A DNA stretch of 64,000 nucleotides from Actinomyces marmotae (GTDB lineage: Bacteria > Actinomycetota > Actinomycetes > Actinomycetales > Actinomycetaceae): the NCBI RefSeq assembly GCF_013177295.1, contig NZ_CP053642.1, positions 1-64,000 on the forward strand. The letters run 5' to 3'. Position numbers and translations under genes: made by a program. Shown piece by piece: positions 46,341 to 53,961 of the stretch. The notes beneath the pieces were generated by a model, which was not told where the DNA came from, ran no database searches, and was given only the letters and a program-made list of their open reading frames with translations. Each line of letters opens with the position of its first letter. Position 1 is the first letter of the stretch.

Positions 46341-47393
46341 TCACTCCTTGGGGGCGGCGGCGATCTCCTCGTCGAAGCGGGCGGTGAGCTTCGACTTCGC
46401 CTTGGCGGCCGCTGTGAAGTCGTAGTCGACGAGGCTGAGGGAGGCCAGATCCACGCTCTTGTCGCTCACGGTGGCCTCCGGGTTGGTCAGCGCCTGGTAG
46501 GAGCCCACGGTCTGCCCGATGTTCTGAGCCTTGGCGGAAATGGCCCAGTCGATGTACTTCTGCGCCGAGGTCTTGTGCTTCGAGCCCGCCACCAGGGCGA
46601 CACCGCCGACCTCATAGCCCGTGCCCTCCTTGGGGAAGGAGACGACGAGGTCGCTCATGCCCTCTTCCTGGTACTTCACGCAGTCGTGGGAGAAGACCAG
46701 CCCGACGGCGACCTCCCCGCGCCCGGCGATCTGCCCGGGGGCGGTGCCCGACTTGGAGTACTGGAGGACGTTGTTGTGCATCTTCTTCATGTAGTCCATG
46801 CCGGCGTCCTCGCCGCCCAGGCGAGTGGCCTGCGTCCACAGGGTGGTGAACGCGGTGCCGGAGGTCGAGGGGTGGGCGGTGGAGATCTGGCCCTTGAGGG
46901 CGGGGTTGAGGAGGTCGTCCCAGGACTTGGGGACCCCCACCCCGAGCTTGTCGAGCTGGGTCTTGTTGGAGCAGAAGCCGAGCGCGCCGATGTACACGCC
47001 GGTCCAGTTGCCGTCGGCGTCCTTGTACCGGGCGGGGATCTTCTCGGCCTCGGGTGACTTGTAGGGCTCGATGAGCCCCTGGTTCACGGCCTCCCCGTAG
47101 CCGTCGACGGGGCCGCCATGCCACGCGTCGAACTCGGGGCTTTCCTTGGCCGAGGCCAGGCGAGCCACCGTTTCACCGGAGGACAGGCGCACATAGGTGG
47201 CCGGGATGCCGGTGTCGGCGGTGAAGGCCTTGGTCCAGGCCTGGCACAGGTCCTCCATGGCGCCGCAGGCGATGGTGATGGGGCCATCGCCGTCGCCGCC
47301 CGAGGCTGAGTCGGTGGTGCCCGCGCATCCGGCAAGGCTGAGGCTCGCGGTCAAGAGAGCAGCGGTGGTCGCGCGGCGGAGAGGGAAGCGCAT
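46341..47393 (-). CDS. Extracellular solute-binding lipoprotein (AfuA/FbpA type)
   Basis: The 350-residue protein has a lipoprotein signal peptide ending at the lipobox LAGC (Cys23), then the iron/sugar-phosphate binding-protein fold: CQAWTKAFTADTGIPATYVRLSSGETVARL, EFDAWHGG and GQISTAHPSTSGTAFTTLW. The SSGE and D-x-W-x-GG segments recall AfuA, whose characterised members take up sugar phosphates, more than tyrosine-dependent ferric FbpA. The substrate is not certain. A palindrome upstream (47494) may control it. Confidence 0.88.
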   Translation of the reverse strand: MRFPLRRATTAALLTASLSLAGCAGTTDSASGGDGDGPITIACGAMEDLCQAWTKAFTADTGIPATYVRLSSGETVARLASAKESPEFDAWHGGPVDGYGEAVNQGLIEPYKSPEAEKIPARYKDADGNWTGVYIGALGFCSNKTQLDKLGVGVPKSWDDLLNPALKGQISTAHPSTSGTAFTTLWTQATRLGGEDAGMDYMKKMHNNVLQYSKSGTAPGQIAGRGEVAVGLVFSHDCVKYQEEGMSDLVVSFPKEGTGYEVGGVALVAGSKHKTSAQKYIDWAISAKAQNIGQTVGSYQALTNPEATVSDKSVDLASLSLVDYDFTAAAKAKSKLTARFDEEIAAAPKE

Positions 47394-47493
47394 GGGGTTG
47401 CCTTTCTGTTGTCAGCGGCGCCTCATTGCGCCGATCGGATTCATCATGCTCCGTGAGCGCAATCACGATCCATGCCTTGACGATCACGGATGG

Positions 47494-47507
47494 TGACAGT
47501 GCTGTCA
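47494..47507. promoter_or_regulatory. Palindrome upstream of the binding-protein gene
   Basis: TGACAG-TG-CTGTCA is a 6-bp perfect inverted repeat in the 130-bp gap between the response-regulator stop and the binding-protein start. It is a plausible operator, possibly for the adjacent OmpR-type regulator, but inverted rather than direct repeats are less typical for that family. Confidence 0.35.
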
Positions 47508-47523
47508 TGCGCGCCGCCATGCC

Positions 47524-48234
47524 TCACGCGTCGTCGAGCCGGGGCATGAGGTAGCCGCGCCCGCGCGCGGAGATGACGATCTCCGGGCTGATGCCTCGGG
47601 CCTGGAGGTGACGGCGCAGGCGGTAGACGGTGGTGCGCACCATCTCCCTGCCCCCGGAGTCGTCGCTCGTGTCCCAGACCTCACCGAGCAGCTCCTGCCA
47701 GGTGACGACCGTGTCATGGTGGCGGGCCAGCGCCGCCAGCAGCCTGGCCTCGGTGTCCGGCAGTGGGATGGAGCGCCCCGCCCAGGAGACCCGGCCGGTG
47801 AGCGTGGAGACCCGCAGGGGCCCGTTCTCGATCGCCTCCGGGCCCGCCCCTGTGCGCCGGGTGACCGCCCGGGCCCGGAGGGCGAGTTCCCGGGGGGAGA
47901 AGGGCTTGGTCACGTAGTCATCGGCTCCAGCCTCTAGCCCGGCGATCCGGTGGGGCTCGTCGCCCAGCGCCGTCAGGAGGATGACGGGCGCTCCGATCCC
48001 CGCTGCCCGGATGCGGCGGCACAGCTCCACGCCGCTAGCGCCGGGGAGCATGACGTCGAGGATGACGAGGTCGATGGCCTGATTGGACAGGATCGCCCAG
48101 GCCTCCTCGGCGCTGGAGGCGCTCAGGCAGCTGAAGCCCTGGGTCTCCAGCGCGAAGGTGATGATGTAGACCATCTGCGGCTCGTCGTCGACGATCAGCG
48201 CGGTGAGCGATGGCGGGGTCGGGTGCGAGGTCAC
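47524..48234 (-). CDS. OmpR-family response regulator
   Basis: The 236-residue protein has a receiver domain (about 10-125: acidic pair DDE at 16-18, phosphoacceptor Asp60 in LVILDVMLPG, the TKPF lysine) and a C-terminal winged helix (about 140-230, ending ARGRGYLM). The GTG start overlaps the sensor-kinase stop in GTGA. Lying between the kinase and an ABC importer on the same strand, it most likely controls the importer. Confidence 0.93.
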   Translation of the reverse strand: MTSHPTPPSLTALIVDDEPQMVYIITFALETQGFSCLSASSAEEAWAILSNQAIDLVILDVMLPGASGVELCRRIRAAGIGAPVILLTALGDEPHRIAGLEAGADDYVTKPFSPRELALRARAVTRRTGAGPEAIENGPLRVSTLTGRVSWAGRSIPLPDTEARLLAALARHHDTVVTWQELLGEVWDTSDDSGGREMVRTTVYRLRRHLQARGISPEIVISARGRGYLMPRLDDA

Positions 48235-49073
48235 GACGGCTGGCCCTCCTTCGGTGGTGCGTCGCGGCGCAAGGGGAGCGAGAGGTAGACGGTGGTGCCC
48301 TTGGCCATGATCGTGTCGATGAGGACGCCGCCCTCGTGCGCCTCCATGATGCGCTGGGTGACGAGCATGCCCAGGCCCGCGCCTCGGCTCGCCGGGGCGG
48401 CCAGGGGGTTGGTTGTGGCGTACGGCTCGAAGGCCTGGCTGCGCTCGTGGGGGGTCATGCCCGGGCCGTCGTCCATGACGGTGATGAGCGCGTCCTCGGC
48501 CTCGGCGCTGACGCGCACCGTCACGGTGGTGCCTTCAGGGGAGTGGCGCAGGGCGTTGGTGACGGTGTTGGCGATGGCCTGGCGCAGGAGGCGGTGGTCG
48601 GCGTGCGCGCGGATGGGGCGGCCCCGCTCCTCCAGCCGGATCGGGTTGCTCGCCGTGCGGCGCATTTCCTGGATGAGCTCGCGCACGAGGCCGCGCAGCT
48701 CCACGTCCGCCAGGCGCAGGGAGAACAGTTCGTGGCCCAGGCGGGCCTCGGTGAGGAAGTCCTCGGCCATCTGCTGGGCCTGGCGGGCGTTGTCCTGGAT
48801 CGTGTGGACGAAGCGCCGCTGCACCTCGTTGAGTTCCCCAGGGGTCTCCTCGGCGAGGAGTTCGGCGGAGGCGCCGATGAGGGCCAGTGGCGTGCGGATC
48901 TCGTGCGCCAGGACGTCGCGCGGGGTCGCTCGGTCCTGGGCGGTGGCGCGCAGGCGCGCGTTGTCCAGGCGCACCAGACGCAGGAGGTGGCGCTGCCGGG
49001 CGGTGATGCCGCAGGCCGCGGCGAGGACGAGGCACAGGGCTGCCAGAAGCGCGGGGGTCCAGGCGCAGGGCAT
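48231..49073 (-). CDS. Sensor histidine kinase with minimal input region
   Basis: The 280-residue kinase has one N-terminal membrane helix (about 5-25), no extracellular sensor and no clear HAMP, then a HisKA domain with His57 in AHEIRTPLALIG, an N-box NTVTNALRHS and G-boxes DDGPGM and GAGLGM. ATG 49073 is chosen because the membrane helix follows at once; the frame stays open another 387 nt into His/Pro-rich repeat DNA, which is very unlikely to be coding. With no sensor of its own, the signal may come through the membrane or a partner protein. Confidence 0.88.
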   Translation of the reverse strand: MPCAWTPALLAALCLVLAAACGITARQRHLLRLVRLDNARLRATAQDRATPRDVLAHEIRTPLALIGASAELLAEETPGELNEVQRRFVHTIQDNARQAQQMAEDFLTEARLGHELFSLRLADVELRGLVRELIQEMRRTASNPIRLEERGRPIRAHADHRLLRQAIANTVTNALRHSPEGTTVTVRVSAEAEDALITVMDDGPGMTPHERSQAFEPYATTNPLAAPASRGAGLGMLVTQRIMEAHEGGVLIDTIMAKGTTVYLSLPLRRDAPPKEGQPS

Positions 49074-49094
49074 GGGGTCATTGTGCCGCCTCGC

Positions 49095-49531
49095 GCCGAC
49101 AGGCGCGCCCGCGCCGAGAGGTGGCGAGGTGGCGAGGCGCGCCCGCGTGGCGGGGTGGCGGGGTGGCGGTGTGCGGTGGTGGGGTGCGTCCGCGTGGTGG
49201 GGTGGCGCGGTGTGCCTGCGGTGAGAGGTGCTGATTGCGCCGAGTGGTGCGTTCTGCCTGCTCCTCTCGGTGTTGGTGGCACCTGTCGGGGGGAAGGGCA
49301 CCAGTCGGTGCGGGGTGTGCGGTGCGGGGTGTGCGCGCGGTGTGGGGTGTGCCCGCGTGGCGGGGTGGTGGGGTGTGCGGTGGTGGGGTGTGCCCGCGCT
49401 GAGAGGTGCTGATTGCACCGAGTGGTGCGTTCTGCCTGCTCCTCTCGGTGTTGGTGGCACCTGTCGGGGGGAAGGGCGCCAGTCGGTGTGGGGTGCGCGG
49501 TGGTGGGGTGTGGGGTGAGCAGTGCGGGGTG
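49095..49531. repeat. Repeat-rich intergenic region upstream of the kinase gene
   Basis: The 525-bp gap holds two 88-bp copies (49223-49310 and 49401-49488, 178 bp apart, two differences), each with GAGAGGTGC, GCACCTGTCGG-type and CCAGTCGGTG elements related to the 43.1-kb array. The rest is low-complexity, strongly G-biased GTGGGGTG sequence. No gene is supported; frames here are His/Pro- or Arg/Gly-rich artefacts. Confidence 0.85.
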
Positions 49532-49559
49532 CGCGCCGCGCAGTGCGAGGAGCGGCGCG
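49532..49559 (-). terminator. Possible aldolase terminator
   Basis: CGCGCCGC and GCGGCGCG form an 8-bp stem with a 12-nt loop, 39 nt beyond the aldolase stop on the minus strand; no U-tract is seen. Confidence 0.4.
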
Positions 49560-49598
49560 GCGCGGATCAACCCCGCGCCGCGCCGGCCTTGAGCGCGT

Positions 49599-50489
49599 TC
49601 AGGCGATGGAGGCCCGGTAGACGCCGTCGATCGTGGTGGCGAGGGTCGTATCGAACTCCTCCTGGGACTGGCCGTCACTCAGTCCCTCCAGCAGGGCGCG
49701 GGAGAAGGAGGCGATGAGGCCGGGGTTGCGCGACAGGCGCTCGTTGGCCTCCTCGCGCGGGTAGCCACCAGACAGGGCCACGACGCGCGCCACCCTGGGG
49801 TGGGCCATGAGCGGGCTGTAGAAGCCATCCTCGGAGGGGATCGTCAGTTTGAGCATGACGACGGCGTCCTCGGGCAGAGCGTCCAGGCCCGCCGTGAGGG
49901 CGTCGCGCAGCAGCGCCTCGGCCTCGGCCTTATCCGGGGCGCTGATGGAGACCTCGGGCTCGATGATCGGCACGAGCCCCTTGTCCAGGACTCGCCGGGC
50001 CACCTCGAACTGCTGGTTCACCACGGCGGCGACCCCTGCGGGATCGGCGCCGTGGATGACCGAGCGCTCCTTGGTGCCGAAGATGCCCTGGGCGACGGCG
50101 CGGTCGAGTAGGGAGTCGAGCTCGGGCATGGGCTTCATCACCTGGGCGCCGTGGGCGTGCTCGGCCAGGCCCTTGTCGATCTTGAGGAAGGGGACGATTC
50201 CCTTGACGTCCCACAGGTACTCGGCGGTGGGTCGGTTCTCGATGGCGCCGTCCATCGTGCGCTCGAAGAGGATGGCGCCGATGATGCGCTCCGAGGTGAA
50301 TGCGGGAGAGGTGATGACACGGGTCCGCATGGCGTGGACGAGGTCGAACATCTCGGCGTCGTCGCCGTAGCGGTCGGCGCCGATGCCATAGGCGGCCAGG
50401 GCCTTGGGGGTGGAGCCGCCGGACTGGTCGAGGGCGGCGATGAAGCCGGGCGCGGTGCGGATGCGGGCGAGCTGGTCGGGGTTGGGCAT
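49599..50489 (-). CDS. fba: Fructose-bisphosphate aldolase class I
   Basis: The 296-residue Schiff-base aldolase cleaves fructose 1,6-bisphosphate to triose phosphates. LDQSGGSTPKAL near the start, FLKIDKGL, the IIEPEVSI acidic segment and VVMLKLTIPSE with the candidate Schiff-base lysine match the bacterial class I enzyme of Actinomycetaceae and staphylococci. ATG 50489 follows GAGGAAG and is preferred over the 13-residue longer start. An AT-rich inverted motif GTTA-TCAT-TAAC (50543-50554) and a TAGGAT -10 (50527-50532) lie upstream. Confidence 0.94.
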   Translation of the reverse strand: MPNPDQLARIRTAPGFIAALDQSGGSTPKALAAYGIGADRYGDDAEMFDLVHAMRTRVITSPAFTSERIIGAILFERTMDGAIENRPTAEYLWDVKGIVPFLKIDKGLAEHAHGAQVMKPMPELDSLLDRAVAQGIFGTKERSVIHGADPAGVAAVVNQQFEVARRVLDKGLVPIIEPEVSISAPDKAEAEALLRDALTAGLDALPEDAVVMLKLTIPSEDGFYSPLMAHPRVARVVALSGGYPREEANERLSRNPGLIASFSRALLEGLSDGQSQEEFDTTLATTIDGVYRASIA

Positions 50490-50641
50490 GATGCTTCCTC
50501 GCAAGGGATCGGATCGGATGCGTGACATCCTAGCCGAGAACCGTTATCATTAACAGGTCGGCTCCAGTGGTGCGGAGCTCCAGGTGGCCGCCGTCGGAGG
50601 GCTCTCAACCCCCGGCGGCGGCCACCACTCCCTGCTGGCGC

Positions 50642-50673
50642 GAGACCGGTCGAAAACAGCGACGAGACCGGTT
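50642..50673 (+). repeat. 22-bp-phased GACCGGTC repeat, locus E
   Basis: Two forward units, GAGACCGGTC (50642) and GAGACCGGTT (50664), lie between the divergent aldolase and downstream hypothetical genes, with no opposing array. Confidence 0.85.
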
Positions 50674-50796
50674 CGGAACCGCTCGTCACGCCGCTTGGCG
50701 CGCTCCGTCACGCCGCGTCGCGCCCCGTCCTGGCCTACGCTGATTCCCGCGGCGCCCGGCCGTCCTGAGCGCCCCGGCCCTGAAGGAGCGATGCCC

Positions 50797-51426
50797 ATGC
50801 CCGCTGCCGACACCTCCTCCCCGCAGCCGATGTCCCCCGCCGTCGCCCGGCTCGTCGCCGGCGAACTCGACGAGGACCGGACCCGCTCGGCCCAGGAGCA
50901 GTGCGATCAGGCCGCCGAGCTCGTTGACCACGCCGCCCTGGGGCGCGCGGACCTGGCCGCCATCGTCGACGCCGTCTGGCTGGGGGAGTGGGCGGCCACC
51001 ATCCCCACCTTCACCGACACCCCTGCCCCCGCCGTCGCCGCCCGCCGCGCCTGGAAGGCGGGCCTCGACGGCGCCGGCCACCTCCTCCTCCACTCCGGCT
51101 GGCTGACCCACCTCGAGACCGACGACGAGCTCGTCGTCCGGCTGCGCGCCCAGCATCCCGCCCCGACCGGGCAGGCCTGGCAACGGCGCGCCGCGGTGTA
51201 CACGCTGGTCACCGCCCTGCGCTCCGGGCTGGGGGAGTGGGGGGACGCCGGCATGGCGCTCGACGCCGCCCGGCAGGGCTGGGGGCGCCGGTCCGGCACC
51301 GCCCAGGCGATGGCGGCCATGATCGTGGAGGACTTGCCCGCCGCTCAGCAGATCCTCATCGAGGCCGGGCGCCGTGCGGACCGCGCGGCGGAATGGGAGC
51401 GCGTCATGAACGGCGGCCTCCTCTAA
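50797..51426 (+). CDS. Hypothetical cytoplasmic protein
   Basis: The 209-residue product is Ala/Trp-rich, acidic and probably all-helical, with no signal peptide or membrane segment; segments such as IVDAVWLGEWAATIP and HLLLHSGWLTHLETDDELV look structured, but no family is recognised. ATG 50797 is preferred to the ATG 6 nt upstream because GGAG lies 8 nt before it. A TACGCT -10 is seen at 50736-50741. The 321-bp gap that follows (51427-51747) holds no gene, hairpin or repeat that I can support. Confidence 0.6.
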   Translation: MPAADTSSPQPMSPAVARLVAGELDEDRTRSAQEQCDQAAELVDHAALGRADLAAIVDAVWLGEWAATIPTFTDTPAPAVAARRAWKAGLDGAGHLLLHSGWLTHLETDDELVVRLRAQHPAPTGQAWQRRAAVYTLVTALRSGLGEWGDAGMALDAARQGWGRRSGTAQAMAAMIVEDLPAAQQILIEAGRRADRAAEWERVMNGGLL

Positions 51427-51747
51427 CCTCCCCCGGTCGCTGCCCGCGGTCCGGCGGCCCCCGCCCGAAGGCGGCATCCCGCCATCCCCGCGCCACGGGC
51501 CCGCCTGGGCGCCGGTGGGCTGGACTGCCCCCGACGGCGTCGCACGAGCGCCCGGGGCGCGAAAACCAGCACTTATCCGGCCAAACGCCGTGATGGTACC
51601 GTTATCTTCAGCGCCGCCTCATGGGTGGTGCTGCCTCGTCCGAGGATCGAGGACAGCGGCGTCCCCTGCCGCCGCCTTCCCTCTCAGGGACGGCGCGCTC
51701 CCGGGCGCCTCCTCCTCCCTGACGCATCCCCCAAGAAGGACACCGCC

Positions 51748-53838
51748 ATGCAGAAGATGACCCCCGACCTCCTGGGCATGGCCTTCACCCACCCGGTCAT
51801 CCAGGCGGAGGTCGACTCCGCCGGAGTCATCACCATCAACGGCCGGGAAGTGACGCCCGTGAATGGGCAGGCGCCCGCGGTCACCTGCATCAGCGCGGCC
51901 GTGTGGCTCGTGGGCACCCAGTACGGCGACGGGGTCCTCGCCCCCATGCACGTGCGGGACGGCCAGGACTCCCTCTGGTACGTCCTCAAGGGCGACATCA
52001 CCGGGGCGATCCTGCGCGGTCCCAACGACGCCAACTTCAGCCCCATCGACCCGCTCGACGCGATGGCCTTCGCCTCCGACGACCAGTGGGAGGCGCTCGG
52101 CGCGGATGCCCGCAGGACGTGGACCAGCGCGGGAGCCCCGGCCGGGGTGGGCATCGACCCAGATGAGGCCCTCGCCGTCAGCGGGCCCCCCTTGATGGCC
52201 GGCGCCGCGGGCCCGGGTGGAGCGGACGACGCCGAGCCGGCGGACGGAGGGGCCGCGCCCGCCGCGGATCCCGGGCCGGTCCTCCGACTCCCCCCGGAGC
52301 GGCAAGCGCCGCGATCCCCGATGCTCCCGCAGGCGCCGTCGGCCCCGCAGGAGCCCCTGGTTCCGGACACCCGCAGGTACCCGACGGCGTCCTCCGCGCC
52401 CGTCGCCAACGGTTCCTACGGGGTGATGCCGGCGTCCCTCGCGGCAGTGCCCCCGGTGCCCCCCGCGCCTCCTATTCCTCCCGCGCCACCCATGCCCCCC
52501 GCCCCTGCGGCGGAGCCCATCGCCCCCGCCGTGCCCGCCGTGGAGCCCATGCCCATCGCCCCCGCCGCGCCGCAGGACGGGGACCAGCGGATGGGCGGCC
52601 CGGGGGCGCCCGCGCCATCGCGCCGCGACGCCCCCAGGGACATGCCGTCGATCGAGGACGAGGGCGCCGCCGGCGAGGCGCCGGGACGCGGCGGCAGCCG
52701 GGTGTCCCGGCGCGCCGTCCTCGGGGCGGTCGGGGCCGTCGGTGCCGTCGGGGCAGCGGGCGCCGTCGCGGTACTCGCCAAGATGCTGACGGGGTCCTCG
52801 GCATCCCCGGCCGGTTCCGCGTCGACCACTCCGCGACCGAGCGGGACGATCGCGCTGCCCTCCCACTCCGCGCCGTCGCCGCTGAGCCCCAAGGCGGTCT
52901 GGGAGGCCGAGATCAAGCCGCAGACGAGCCCTCTGGCACTGCCCGATGGCGTCGCTATCCTCACGCCGGGCTCGACCCTCGACATCCTCGACGTCAACGG
53001 CGCACCGGCGAGCAGCCAGGCCGCGCCGGCCGACGCCCAGGCCCTCGTGCTGGGAACGATGGATGGCGCCGCGGCCATCTGGGCGGTCACCCCGACCGGG
53101 ATGTCCTGGTACCCGCTGACCGGCACCGTCCTGGGCACGCCCACGAGCGTCACCCCGCCGTCGGGCGCCACGGTGAGTTGGGTCGGGGGCAATCCGCTCT
53201 TCACCCTGCCCGACTCCTCGGCTGCCGGCGTCGACAGCCGGGGCGTCTACACCGTCACCGTGCCCAGCGGGCACACGGCCACCGCGGCCACGGACAGCCA
53301 TGTCCTCATGGTGGACGGCAATGCCCACTACTCGCGGATCTCCCGTGCGGGCGCGGTGGGTGAGGGGACCCTGGTCGGCGACGGCGGGACCGGCGCCGCG
53401 CCGGCCTACATCTGCACAGTGAGCGCTTCGCTGGTGGCCGTGGGCTGGAGCGACGCGACCGGTGGCGCCCTGAGCCTGTTCGGCGTCGACGACGGCTCCC
53501 GCCTCGCCTCGATCACCGGCCTCGACCTTAACTCCCTGCCGACCAGCGTCGTCGGCTTCCCGGAGAGGTCGATCCACGCGGTGGGCCGGCTGGTGATGGA
53601 CGCTGGCGATCAACCCTCCATCACCCTGGCGGCCCTCGCCCCCGCGACCTGCGACGGCGTCTACTACTACGGTCAGACCGAATCCGAGCAGTGGCTCTAC
53701 GCCCGGATGTCCGATCCGACGACGTCCCGGGCGATCGAGGCTGTCTCCCCGGCGATCCCGTGGGGCGGAGTCGGGGACTGCTCCCTCGTCGTGGACTCCG
53801 ACGCCGAGACTTGGAAGGTGTACGCCCTCCTGCACTGA
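51748..53838 (+). CDS. Large protein with internal twin-arginine-like membrane segment, unknown
   Basis: The 696-residue product has a folded N-terminal domain without signal peptide (about 1-150), a Pro/Ala-rich linker (about 150-300), an internal basic-plus-hydrophobic segment SRRAVLGAVGAVGAVG (about 320-345), and a Ser/Thr/Gly-rich C-terminal domain (about 390-690) of repeated beta-strand character that may be a beta-propeller. The likely topology is N-terminus inside, C-terminus outside. The family is unrecognised. ATG 51748 follows GAAGGA. The next gene also encodes a surface protein, and the 10-bp array starts at its stop codon. Confidence 0.65.
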   Translation: MQKMTPDLLGMAFTHPVIQAEVDSAGVITINGREVTPVNGQAPAVTCISAAVWLVGTQYGDGVLAPMHVRDGQDSLWYVLKGDITGAILRGPNDANFSPIDPLDAMAFASDDQWEALGADARRTWTSAGAPAGVGIDPDEALAVSGPPLMAGAAGPGGADDAEPADGGAAPAADPGPVLRLPPERQAPRSPMLPQAPSAPQEPLVPDTRRYPTASSAPVANGSYGVMPASLAAVPPVPPAPPIPPAPPMPPAPAAEPIAPAVPAVEPMPIAPAAPQDGDQRMGGPGAPAPSRRDAPRDMPSIEDEGAAGEAPGRGGSRVSRRAVLGAVGAVGAVGAAGAVAVLAKMLTGSSASPAGSASTTPRPSGTIALPSHSAPSPLSPKAVWEAEIKPQTSPLALPDGVAILTPGSTLDILDVNGAPASSQAAPADAQALVLGTMDGAAAIWAVTPTGMSWYPLTGTVLGTPTSVTPPSGATVSWVGGNPLFTLPDSSAAGVDSRGVYTVTVPSGHTATAATDSHVLMVDGNAHYSRISRAGAVGEGTLVGDGGTGAAPAYICTVSASLVAVGWSDATGGALSLFGVDDGSRLASITGLDLNSLPTSVVGFPERSIHAVGRLVMDAGDQPSITLAALAPATCDGVYYYGQTESEQWLYARMSDPTTSRAIEAVSPAIPWGGVGDCSLVVDSDAETWKVYALLH

Positions 53839-53890
53839 ACTTCTGGGAACCGTGCAGAACCGGACTGAACCGCACTGAACTGCGCTGAAC
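53831..53890 (+). repeat. Six 10-bp units ending in GAAC
   Basis: Starting at the stop codon of the preceding gene, six consecutive decamers end in GAAC (TGCACTGAAC, TTCTGGGAAC, CGTGCAGAAC, CGGACTGAAC, CGCACTGAAC, TGCGCTGAAC). The spacing is one helical turn, and the array ends 5 bp before the -35-like element of the next gene, suggesting a phased binding site for a regulator. Confidence 0.85.
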
Positions 53891-53895
53891 TGCCC

Positions 53896-53924
53896 TTCCG
53901 CCGATGCGGGGAGCCTGCTAGCCT
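53896..53924 (+). promoter_or_regulatory. Probable promoter of the surface-protein gene
   Basis: TTCCGC (53896-53901) and TAGCCT (53919-53924) are 17 nt apart. The -10 is good and the -35 weak, fitting a promoter that needs an activator bound at the adjacent 10-bp array. Confidence 0.45.
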
Positions 53925-53961
53925 CGTTATCAGCCCGTGACACTCCACTCTGGGAGATCCT

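Noticed and set aside
49074-49460. N-terminal extension of the histidine kinase through the repeat region
   Set aside because: The extension is His/Pro/Thr low-complexity sequence made by G-rich repeats; the membrane helix begins right after ATG 49073.
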